Below are positions 1-5,576 of a stretch of 22,813 nucleotides of DNA, in pieces. The notes under the pieces were generated by a model. The model was not told where the DNA came from. It searched no databases and worked only from the letters and a program-made list of their open reading frames with translations. The stretch comes from Butyricicoccus sp. (GTDB lineage Bacteria > Bacillota > Clostridia > Oscillospirales > Butyricicoccaceae), in assembly GCA_020025885.1 (NCBI GenBank), contig JAHHRJ010000037.1:1-22813 (forward strand), written 5' to 3'. The translations under genes were made by a program, and so were the position numbers. Each line of letters starts with the position of its first letter. The stretch's first letter is position 1.

Positions 1-59
1 TCTGTATCTAGGGGGACTGGGTTCCCCTGGAAAGACTGTCGAAGTTCTTTGACAGTCTC
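1..59 (+). repeat. Structured intergenic repeat, copy 1 (cut by window edge)
   Basis: This stretch is the reverse complement of 1711-1770. Positions 1-40 are identical to 1731-1770 and the rest differs by a few bases. Read on the plus strand it holds two hairpins: CTAGGGG (8-14) with CCCCTGG (24-30, one G-T wobble), and AGACTGTC (33-40) with GACAGTCT (51-58). It is followed at once by an intrinsic terminator, so it looks like the end of a 3' untranslated region of a plus-strand gene lying left of the window. Family unknown to me. Confidence 0.75.
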
Positions 60-93
60 AAAACGACCCCGATGGGTCGTTTTTTATTTTTTT
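60..93 (+). terminator. Intrinsic terminator, probably bidirectional
   Basis: A 10-bp stem (60-69 with 74-83, core ACGACCC / GGGTCGT, loop CGAT) runs into a T-rich tract broken only by one A that reaches the glyA stop codon. On the plus strand it would end a transcript entering from the left. On the minus strand a shorter TTTT follows the same stem, so it can also end glyA. Confidence 0.85.
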
Positions 94-94
94 G

Positions 95-1345
95 TCAAGC
101 ACCATAGATTGGGAACTGTGCAACCATTTCTCGTACACTCTGGCGAATTTCTTCTGCCTTGGCGTCAAAGTCTGTTGCTGCCTGCCAGATAAACTGTGCA
201 ATACGCACCATTTCTGGCTCACCGAACCCGCGGGTCGTAACTGCTGGTGTACCCACGCGCATACCCGAGGTTACAAACGGACCCTGTGGATCATTCGGGA
301 TGGCATTCTTGTTTGCTGTGATATAAACTTCATCCAAGCGACGCTGCAATTCCTTGCCTGTTACGCCTGCCTTACGCAGATCGATCAGTGCAAGATGGTT
401 GTCTGTGCCGCCGGATACCAGATCAAAGCCCTCTTTCTGGAGTGCCTCTGCCAGTACACGCGCATTGTTGCGCACACAAATCTGATATGCCTTAAATTCC
501 GGCTTGAGTGCCTCACCAAAGCAAACAGCCTTTGCTGCAATGACGTGCATGAGCGGACCGCCCTGTGTACCTGGGAAAATCGCCTTGTTGACCTTCTGCG
601 CGATCTCCTCATTGTTCGTGAGAATTACGCCGCCGCGCGGACCGCGCAGGGTCTTATGTGTTGTTGTGGTTACAACGTCAGCATATGGTACTGGGTTCTG
701 ATGCAGACCTGCCACAATCAGACCGGCGATATGCGCCATATCTACAAAGAGGTATGCCCCGACGCTGTGTGCGATTTCCGCGAACTTTTCGAAATCAATT
801 GCACGCGGATATGCAGATGCACCGGCAATGATCATACGCGGCTTTTCCTTTTCTGCCAGCTGACGCAGTGCATCATAGTCAATGTGACCTTCATCATCCA
901 CACCATAAGGAATGATGTTATACAGAAGACCAGACTGGTTGACCGGAGAACCATGGGTCAAATGACCGCCATTGTCCAGACTCATACCCAGCACGGTATC
1001 GCCCGGCTTGCAAAGTGCCTGATAGACTGCCATATTTGCCTGTGCACCAGAATGGGGCTGTACGTTTGCATACTTCGCGCCAAACAGCTCACAGATACGA
1101 GCGATCGCGAGGTTTTCCACCTCATCTACGCACTCACATCCGCCATAATAGCGTTTCCCCGGATATCCCTCTGCATATTTATTTGTCAAAACGGAGCCCA
1201 TTGCGCAGAGCACAGCTTCACTTACAATATTTTCTGATGCAATCAGTTCAATATTGCATACTTGTCGATCGTATTCCCGACGGATCATCGCTCCAACTTC
1301 GGGATCAAACTTGCTTACTAAATTCATCGCGTCATTCAGCAACAT
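95..1345 (-). CDS. glyA: Serine hydroxymethyltransferase
   Basis: PLP enzyme that interconverts serine plus tetrahydrofolate with glycine plus 5,10-methylene-tetrahydrofolate, the main cytosolic source of one-carbon units. The 416-residue length is normal for the bacterial family. Visible hallmarks are IELIASENI near residue 32, YAEGYPGKRYYGG near 58, the PLP-contacting Asp in VDMAH (about D202), and the Schiff-base lysine in TTTTHKTLRGPRGG (about K231). An open frame extends 16 codons further upstream, but the ATG at 1345 is chosen because AGGAGG lies about 8 bases before it and the protein then begins at the usual place. The gene stands alone: a bidirectional terminator lies just downstream and a 609-bp gene-free region upstream. 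I looked for a glycine or folate riboswitch in its leader and did not recognise one. Confidence 0.97.
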   Translation of the reverse strand: MLLNDAMNLVSKFDPEVGAMIRREYDRQVCNIELIASENIVSEAVLCAMGSVLTNKYAEGYPGKRYYGGCECVDEVENLAIARICELFGAKYANVQPHSGAQANMAVYQALCKPGDTVLGMSLDNGGHLTHGSPVNQSGLLYNIIPYGVDDEGHIDYDALRQLAEKEKPRMIIAGASAYPRAIDFEKFAEIAHSVGAYLFVDMAHIAGLIVAGLHQNPVPYADVVTTTTHKTLRGPRGGVILTNNEEIAQKVNKAIFPGTQGGPLMHVIAAKAVCFGEALKPEFKAYQICVRNNARVLAEALQKEGFDLVSGGTDNHLALIDLRKAGVTGKELQRRLDEVYITANKNAIPNDPQGPFVTSGMRVGTPAVTTRGFGEPEMVRIAQFIWQAATDFDAKAEEIRQSVREMVAQFPIYGA

Positions 1346-1544
1346 GCCATCTTCCTCCTTGATCGTTCCTTTCTGCGCAGCTGCTTCGCGCACAGATGAT
1401 ATCGTTGTTATAATATGATTATTGCATATTTAACCTGAAATGCAACTATGATTCATGCGCTTTTCATATTTTTGTCACTTTAGACGTTTATGAAACCGTA
1501 AAATGTCTTTTTTTTGGAGATTTTCCTAGCTTGCCCCTCCTTAT

Positions 1545-1573
1545 TTTCTACACAATCAAGCGCTCTCTGTCAA
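1545..1573 (-). promoter_or_regulatory. Possible sigma-A promoter for glyA
   Basis: On the minus strand TTGACA (1568-1573) is followed after 17 bases by TAGAAA (1545-1550). The -35 is perfect but the -10 matches only four of six bases. If used, it gives glyA a leader of roughly 190 bases. No better promoter stood out between here and the glyA start, where the AT-rich stretch near 1400-1430 lacks a convincing -35. Confidence 0.35.
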
Positions 1574-1608
1574 CGCCGCCCACTATATCTTGCGTGATGG
1601 TCAATCTC

Positions 1609-1670
1609 TTAAGGCAACACCGCACAATGTCATCTGCGGCGCTTTGCTGAATTATGCAGTATTGCCTTAA
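1609..1670. repeat. MITE-like inverted repeat, 62 bp
   Basis: The ends are TTAAGGCAA and TTGCCTTAA (9 bp perfect), and 17 of the outer 20 bases pair. All three mismatches become G-U wobbles in minus-strand RNA, so that strand folds into a continuous 20-bp stem. The outer TTAA could be a target duplication or part of the repeat. No ORF inside. It looks like a non-autonomous element or a palindromic dispersed repeat. The family is not identified. Confidence 0.6.
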
Positions 1671-1680
1671 CAAGCATGTG

Positions 1681-1710
1681 CAAAAAAGCACAGTATAAAA
1701 ATACTGTGCT
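1681..1710 (-). terminator. Intrinsic terminator downstream of coaX
   Basis: A perfect 10-bp stem AGCACAGTAT / ATACTGTGCT (1687-1696 with 1701-1710, loop of four) is followed on the minus strand by TTTTTTG. There is no T-run on the plus strand, so it acts on transcripts coming from coaX. Confidence 0.85.
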
Positions 1711-1770
1711 GAGAACTGTCGAAGAACTTGGACAGTCTTTCCAGGGGAACCCAGTCCCCCTAGATACAGA
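1711..1770 (-). repeat. Structured intergenic repeat, copy 2
   Basis: Inverted copy of positions 1-59; 1731-1770 is identical to 1-40. It contains the hairpins ACTGTC / GACAGT (1715-1720 with 1731-1736) and CCAGGGG / CCCCTAG (1741-1747 with 1757-1763). In the coaX transcript it sits immediately before the terminator at 1681-1710, the same arrangement as copy 1, although the two terminator stems differ in sequence. Confidence 0.8.
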
Positions 1771-1864
1771 GCCAGTTCCGGTAGAAACCGGCTCTGATAC
1801 CCCCGGTTTCGTGCACGTTTGCATGGGTCGCGTGCAAAATCCAAGGCACATATCCTTGGATTTT
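1767..1864 (-). other. Structured 3'-UTR segment with competing hairpins
   Basis: Directly next to repeat copy 2 and perhaps part of the same unit. There is an 11-bp perfect stem AAAATCCAAGG / CCTTGGATTTT (1836-1846 with 1854-1864). An 11-bp stem 1767-1777 with 1786-1796 (one G-U pair on the minus strand) and an 8-bp perfect stem GAAACCGG / CCGGTTTC (1784-1791 with 1803-1810) share bases and cannot form together. The segment lies in the coaX 3' untranslated region. Whether it is a functional RNA or just a mobile palindromic repeat cannot be told from one copy. Confidence 0.5.
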
Positions 1865-1954
1865 GAAAAGTTTAAGTCGCTTCGCGCTGAAACAAAACAG
1901 CAAAAGACTTTTTAATCATCTGAAACACAGCATACAAACACCGTATTTCCTCTA

Positions 1955-2779
1955 TTATCCTTCTTCGGTTGCTTCCACAACGCCGCAAACGGTAAATCTG
2001 CGGTCTTCAAAAAACTGCTCGTTTCTTTCATAGATCAGGCGCAAGCCTTCCAGCGTCAGATCGGGGTCAACTTCATTGATGAGCTCACAATGCTCTGCCA
2101 TCATACGACCCATGCCGCCAGTCGCAATGACTTTGGTCTTGCCTTCCAGCTCTTCCTGCATATCCAGAATGATTCCAGTCAGCGCACCCACATAGCCACG
2201 CACCGCGCCAGACTGCATTGAGTGCACAGTGGTCTTGCCGATCGCCTTCTCTGTCCGCACGATATCCACACGCGGCAGCTTGGATGCCTTCATAAACAGT
2301 GCTTCCATTGCAATCTTGATGCCCGGGAAGATTGCACCGCCTGCATAAGCGCCTGTCTGGTCAATGCAATCAAACGTGATTGCTGTGCCAATGTCCACAA
2401 TGATGAGCGGCTTGCCATATTTTTCGATCGCAGATACCGCATTCACCAAACGATCCATGCCGACCTCACGCGGGTTGATATAATGGTTTTCCACACCCAC
2501 ATCTACATCCTGTCCAACGATCACAGGATTGAGTCCAAAATATTTACGAACTGCATTGGTCAGCGAATACATAACCGGCGGCACAACGGAAGCAATGATG
2601 ACCGCTGTTGTCTCTTTTGGGTCATAGCCGCGGAAATGATAATATTGCATAATCATCATACCGATTTCATCCGAAGTGGAAGAAGCACTGGTTGAAATGC
2701 GGAACGAACCATGCAATTCTTTTCCTTCATACAATCCAAACACTGTGTTGGTATTGCCCACATCAATGGCTAGAAGCAT
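1955..2779 (-). CDS. coaX: Type III pantothenate kinase
   Basis: Phosphorylates pantothenate, the first step of coenzyme A synthesis in the cytosol. At 274 residues it has the length typical of CoaX. The ASKHA fold motifs are clear: N-terminal phosphate loop AIDVGNTNTVFG with D6, GMDR at about 107-110, and DIGTAITFD at about 129-137 with the catalytic-region Asp. The start ATG lies three bases after the stop of the metallophosphoesterase gene, with GGGTGG upstream, so the two form an operon from the promoter at 3355-3383. Transcription ends in a structured 3' untranslated region and the terminator at 1681-1710. In many Firmicutes coaX neighbours birA or ftsH; here its partner is a phosphoesterase, which tells little about function. 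Confidence 0.96.
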   Translation of the reverse strand: MLLAIDVGNTNTVFGLYEGKELHGSFRISTSASSTSDEIGMMIMQYYHFRGYDPKETTAVIIASVVPPVMYSLTNAVRKYFGLNPVIVGQDVDVGVENHYINPREVGMDRLVNAVSAIEKYGKPLIIVDIGTAITFDCIDQTGAYAGGAIFPGIKIAMEALFMKASKLPRVDIVRTEKAIGKTTVHSMQSGAVRGYVGALTGIILDMQEELEGKTKVIATGGMGRMMAEHCELINEVDPDLTLEGLRLIYERNEQFFEDRRFTVCGVVEATEEG

Positions 2780-2782
2780 TTG

Positions 2783-3316
2783 TTAAAACCACCCTATTCT
2801 TTTCTGTTTCCTTCTCTTTTCCGGATCCCATACATTTCCTTCGGTATCGTGCAGGACGATCTCGCCGATCTTCCCCGCCTCGAGTGATATCATCGCATAA
2901 GAGGCGACACCCTGCCGCGGTAAGCTGATCGAGCCAGGATTGAGTACGGTGATCCCTGCATGCTTGTGCAGATACACAATATGCGTATGACCAAACAACG
3001 CCAGTGCACAGTTTTCTGCCTCGGCACGCTCGACCAAGTGACCGCACGAAGAAAACGACACACCTTCTTGATGTCCATGTGTCAGATAGATGCGAACACC
3101 TTCCAGTGTAATGACCGAACGCCATTGCGCATCACAGCCCCAGTCATTGTTTCCAGCCACCGCATAAACCGGCAGCTCTGGATAGCTGCGCCGTAGATCG
3201 CAGGCATCTTCATAGTGATCGCCCAAATGGATCACTGCATCCGGCATTTCCCGCTCGACTGCATCATAGACATCCAGCAGCCGCCCATGGGAGTCCGAGC
3301 ACACCAGTACACGCAT
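2783..3316 (-). CDS. YfcE/MJ0936-type metallophosphoesterase
   Basis: A 177-residue calcineurin-like phosphodiesterase. Two-metal site ligands are visible: SDSHG (D8, H10), LGDH (D33), GNND (about N56-D58), THGH (H80, H82) and FGHTH (H110, H112). Family members hydrolyse phosphodiesters in vitro; the natural substrate is usually unknown and cannot be inferred here. The start ATG has AGGAGG six bases upstream. It is the first gene of a two-gene operon with coaX and is divergent from the cluster beginning at 3456. In Clostridia such genes often follow the nucleotide-pool genes rph and rdgB, which are not present in this window. Confidence 0.93.
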   Translation of the reverse strand: MRVLVCSDSHGRLLDVYDAVEREMPDAVIHLGDHYEDACDLRRSYPELPVYAVAGNNDWGCDAQWRSVITLEGVRIYLTHGHQEGVSFSSCGHLVERAEAENCALALFGHTHIVYLHKHAGITVLNPGSISLPRQGVASYAMISLEAGKIGEIVLHDTEGNVWDPEKRRKQKRIGWF

Positions 3317-3354
3317 GCGCGCCCTCCTATCCTTGTCCTCAGAATCTACGCTAC

Positions 3355-3383
3355 ACTATACACGATTTTCTTGCGACTGTAAA
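3355..3383 (-). promoter_or_regulatory. Sigma-A promoter of phosphoesterase-coaX operon
   Basis: TTTACA (3378-3383) and TATAGT (3355-3360) on the minus strand, separated by 17 bases; each hexamer matches five of six consensus bases. The start would fall near 3348, about 30 bases before the ATG. Confidence 0.8.
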
Positions 3384-3391
3384 GTCTTTCT

Positions 3392-3420
3392 GCACATTTT
3401 TAGCACCACACGCATACACT
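3392..3420 (+). promoter_or_regulatory. Sigma-E-like (sporulation) promoter of small-gene cluster
   Basis: GCACATT (3392-3398) and CATACACT (3413-3420), 14 bases apart. From memory of the mother-cell sigma-E consensus (about kmATATT and CATACAmT), this matches six of seven and eight of eight positions. Transcription would start near 3428, just before the AAGGAGG at 3441. No sigma-A promoter was seen in this orientation. Confidence 0.55.
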
Positions 3421-3455
3421 GATATTGAAAGATTTTGTGCAAGGAGGAAATAAAG

Positions 3456-3719
3456 ATGACCGATCTTGAACGTATCCTGAACCAGCTAGGTCTGCAAAAT
3501 GACGCGCGTTTGAATGGGGTCCAGCAATTCTTACAGTCAAGCGAAGGACAGTCCCTCTCGCAAAGCATCAGCCCACAAACAGGTGCACGCATCGCACAGG
3601 CGGCGCAGGCAGCCGGACGCGGCGATCAAGCTGCTGCGCGGCAAGCCGTACAGGATATTCTGCGCACACCAGAAGGCGCTGCACTCGCCGCACGTCTGCG
3701 CTCCATGCTTGGGCAATGA
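3456..3719 (+). CDS. Small helical protein of unknown function (cluster gene 1)
   Basis: I do not recognise this 87-residue protein. It begins MTDLERILNQLGLQ, is soluble-looking, rich in Gln and Ala, and appears all-helical; residues 45-65 are an Ala/Gln stretch typical of a helical hairpin. No cysteine, signal peptide or membrane segment. An upstream in-frame ATG exists, but the ATG at 3456 is preceded by AAGGAGG at 3441-3447 with good spacing. It is the first of three closely packed plus-strand genes (30 bases to the next start) in a region where nearly everything else is on the minus strand. The sigma-E-like promoter upstream suggests, by inference only, expression in the mother cell during sporulation. 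Confidence 0.8.
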   Translation: MTDLERILNQLGLQNDARLNGVQQFLQSSEGQSLSQSISPQTGARIAQAAQAAGRGDQAAARQAVQDILRTPEGAALAARLRSMLGQ

Positions 3720-3749
3720 TCCCAGCCTGTGGAAGGGAGACGAAAACCA

Positions 3750-4133
3750 ATGGATACGAACGGATTATCCGCACTGCTCAATGACCCCAAGGTATTGGAG
3801 CAGGCACTTTCCGCAGTCGGGTCACTGCTTGGTGGCGATGGCACACAGCAAGCGCCCATGCCGCCGCCACCGCCCATGCAGCAGCAAAACACCGACTATG
3901 ATCCTTCTACTGATCTGATGCAGCGTGCCATGCCCCTTCTTGGGCGCATCGCACAGCAGGGGCAAAACGCCGTAGATCCACAAAAACGAGCCTTGCTCAA
4001 TGCGATCAAACCTTTTGTCGGGGCAAATATTGCACAGCAGATTGATCACGGCATGCGGCTCGTGTCGCTTGCACGCATGGCAACGGCTGTGATGAATGCT
4101 CCAAAGGAGGATAGTCAACAACATGTACAATGA
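3750..4133 (+). CDS. Small Gln/Pro-rich protein of unknown function (cluster gene 2)
   Basis: A 127-residue protein not matched to a family. It has an N-terminal helix region (SALLNDPKVLEQALSAVGSL, about residues 5-24), a low-complexity linker with five prolines and MQQQ at about 35-47, and a C-terminal amphipathic helical part (about 60-115). No membrane segment. The start is set by AAGGGAG before the ATG at 3750 rather than the frame opening at 3729. The next gene starts inside its last codons (11-base overlap), so the two are translationally coupled. With cluster gene 1 it shares overall composition (short, helical, Ala/Gln rich) but no clear sequence repeat. Confidence 0.8.
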   Translation: MDTNGLSALLNDPKVLEQALSAVGSLLGGDGTQQAPMPPPPPMQQQNTDYDPSTDLMQRAMPLLGRIAQQGQNAVDPQKRALLNAIKPFVGANIAQQIDHGMRLVSLARMATAVMNAPKEDSQQHVQ

Positions 4134-4383
4134 ATATCTGGAAAACGTAGAGCAGACCACACTTCCGCAAAACATGAATACACCAGAGGAGCAAAAAACA
4201 ACCGCCGCTGGAACACACAGCGGCGGTTTGGGTCAATTGCTTTCTAGCAAGATCGGCGGCATTAAGCTGGATATGAATACGCTCATCGCGATTGGCGTCA
4301 TCTGGTTCTTGCTTTCTGACGGCACGGTTGTGGATACCGATTTGCTGATTATTATTGGTGTTTTGCTGCTCTTAGGCATCTGA
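4123..4383 (+). CDS. Small membrane protein of unknown function (cluster gene 3)
   Basis: An 86-residue protein with a polar N-terminal half (about 1-45) and two short hydrophobic segments at about 53-65 and 73-86, the second reaching the very C-terminus (IIIGVLLLLGI). This predicts a membrane hairpin or tail anchor. AGGAGG lies twelve bases before the ATG, slightly far; the start overlaps the end of cluster gene 2 by 11 bases. Its stop codon lies inside the last codons of the convergent rsmA gene, leaving no room for a dedicated terminator. It may anchor the two soluble partners to a membrane, which is inference from the gene order only. Confidence 0.78.
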   Translation: MYNEYLENVEQTTLPQNMNTPEEQKTTAAGTHSGGLGQLLSSKIGGIKLDMNTLIAIGVIWFLLSDGTVVDTDLLIIIGVLLLLGI

Positions 4384-5250
4384 TGCCTTTTGCAGTGCCG
4401 CAGAAACTGCATCTGTGAGCGCCGCATAGTTGGAAAGCGTCAAGCGCTCTCCGCGCACACGCGCATCCAAACCGCAGCCCGTCACAAGCTCTGTCAGCTG
4501 TTCTTTGCTGAGTCTCTTTCCAAATACCGAACCCATGGCGTTAATGAGGGTTTTTCTGCGCTGGTTGAATGCTGCGTGTACGATCTCAAAAAATAGTTTC
4601 TCATCCTGAACTTGTACCGCTGGCTCTGGCAGCGGTGTCAGACGAATAACCGCGGAATCCACCTTTGGCTGTGGTACAAAGCAGTCTCTCGGCACATCAA
4701 ACAGATACTCCGCTTTCGCGCGATATTGAATGTAAATGGAAAATGCAGAGGAATCCCCTGTGCCAACTGGCGCACAAATGCGCCCTGCCACTTCCTTCTG
4801 CACCATGACCGTCACGCCTGCAAATGCACCGCTGTCAAGCAGTGCCGCAATCGCTGGGCTTGTGATATAGTAGGGCAGATTTGCGCAGGCATACACCGTT
4901 TTCCCCGGAAACTTTTCTTCACACAATGCTTTGAGATCGGTTTTGAGCACATCGCCCTCTACGACCTCCGTGTTCGGGCAGTCCGCAAGGGTCTCTGCCA
5001 GTACCGGAAACAGTGTGCGGTCGATTTCAACCGAAACGACTTGGCTTGCGCGTTCAGACAGTGCGACTGTGAGGCATCCCATACCCGGACCGACTTCCAG
5101 TGCACAGGAATCTGCATCTACGCCGCACGATGCCGCGATTTGATCGGGCACCCATTGTTCGGTTAAAAAATTCTGTCCCAGCGATTTGGAAAAATGAAAT
5201 CCGTGTCTGCCTAAAATCGCTTTGATATCTTGTATATCACAAAGTCCCAT
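4372..5250 (-). CDS. rsmA: 16S rRNA dimethyladenosine transferase
   Basis: SAM-dependent enzyme that dimethylates two adjacent adenosines in the 3' terminal helix of 16S rRNA during small-subunit assembly (the KsgA function). Length 292 is typical. Seen: SKSLGQNFL near residue 21, the SAM loop LEVGPGMGCLT at 51-61, acidic VEID near 74-77, and the catalytic NLPYY at 124-128, followed by the C-terminal helical domain with FNQRRKTL. Start chosen at the first Met with AAGGAG seven bases upstream. It converges on the three-gene plus-strand cluster, and the two coding regions overlap by 12 bases at their 3' ends. The often neighbouring rnmV is not present here. Confidence 0.97.
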   Translation of the reverse strand: MGLCDIQDIKAILGRHGFHFSKSLGQNFLTEQWVPDQIAASCGVDADSCALEVGPGMGCLTVALSERASQVVSVEIDRTLFPVLAETLADCPNTEVVEGDVLKTDLKALCEEKFPGKTVYACANLPYYITSPAIAALLDSGAFAGVTVMVQKEVAGRICAPVGTGDSSAFSIYIQYRAKAEYLFDVPRDCFVPQPKVDSAVIRLTPLPEPAVQVQDEKLFFEIVHAAFNQRRKTLINAMGSVFGKRLSKEQLTELVTGCGLDARVRGERLTLSNYAALTDAVSAALQKASDA

Positions 5251-5352
5251 AAATATCTCCTTTTATTTGTATGATCTGGACGCATTTTCCTCTGCATATT
5301 TTATGTATGACTCTTTGCATAGATGGTTATACTGCTCACAGAGGTGAGGAAG

Positions 5353-5511
5353 ATGCGAATTGGATACAACGAGCTAAACAACGATCTTGGGCGATACTTC
5401 CGCGCACTGCCTAAGAACGTGCAAGAAAACATTACACAATCTGGTGTTGTATTTCACACCGAACAGGATATGCGCCGCTGTGCAGAATATCTGATGCACA
5501 CGCGCGACTAA
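5353..5511 (+). CDS. 52-residue conserved-looking small protein
   Basis: Begins MRIGYNELNNDLGRYF and reads through to a stop at 5509. I do not know the family. The protein is polar, mixed alpha, without cysteines, signal or membrane segment; the C-terminal half (HTEQDMRRCAEYL) has one Cys and looks like a helix. The ATG at 5353 follows GAGGTGAGG directly upstream; the longer frame from 5323 has no ribosome binding site. The gene has its own strong terminator, which supports it being real. TATACT at 5328-5333 could be a -10 but no good -35 was found, and GCATATT at 5294-5300 resembles a sigma-E -35 without a properly spaced -10. Confidence 0.65.
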   Translation: MRIGYNELNNDLGRYFRALPKNVQENITQSGVVFHTEQDMRRCAEYLMHTRD

Positions 5512-5530
5512 GCCATATACAGCCATATAC
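5511..5530 (+). repeat. Tandem 10-bp duplication
   Basis: AGCCATATAC occurs twice in a row directly after the stop of the 52-residue gene and before its terminator. It looks like a small replication-slippage duplication. Confidence 0.8.
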
Positions 5531-5563
5531 AAAAGCGCGCTGACCAAAGCGCGCTTTTGTTTT
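5530..5563 (+). terminator. Intrinsic terminator, usable from both sides
   Basis: A perfect 12-bp stem CAAAAGCGCGCT / AGCGCGCTTTTG (5530-5541 with 5548-5559, loop of six) followed by TTTT on the plus strand. The A-rich base of the stem gives a TTTT within the stem on the minus strand, so it may also end the VanW-gene transcript arriving from the right. Confidence 0.85.
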
Positions 5564-5576
5564 GAGTGACATAAAA

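Larger units (their letters stand above)
1346..1954. other. 609-bp gene-free region between glyA and coaX
   Basis: From left to right this gap holds the glyA leader, a possible promoter (1545-1573), the MITE-like repeat (1609-1670), a terminator for coaX (1681-1710), the structured repeat copy 2 (1711-1770) and further hairpins up to 1864. The short open frames inside (for example 1676-1915 plus and 1548-1844 minus) run through palindromes, show no family resemblance and have no convincing ribosome binding site, so I do not call genes. I see nothing in about 1870-1954 beyond the coaX 3' flank. Confidence 0.7.

Noticed and set aside
92..1237. 381-codon plus-strand open frame opposite glyA
   Set aside because: Antisense shadow of a well-supported gene; product is Cys/His-rich with no family pattern and no ribosome binding site.
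1346..1440. Glycine or tetrahydrofolate riboswitch before glyA
   Set aside because: Searched by eye for the known conserved cores; only a weak short hairpin near 1370-1392 was seen.
1..1770. Composite transposon carrying glyA between two inverted repeats
   Set aside because: The repeats lie in 3' flanks before terminators, contain no transposase, and have no transposon-like ends; glyA itself looks native.
1548..1915. Short open frames in the coaX-glyA gap
   Set aside because: They cross the palindromic repeats and terminator, have no ribosome binding site, and show no protein-like pattern.
4370..4390. GGCATC-T-GATGCC palindrome as a terminator
   Set aside because: Loop of one base and no proper T-run; it reflects overlapping stop regions.
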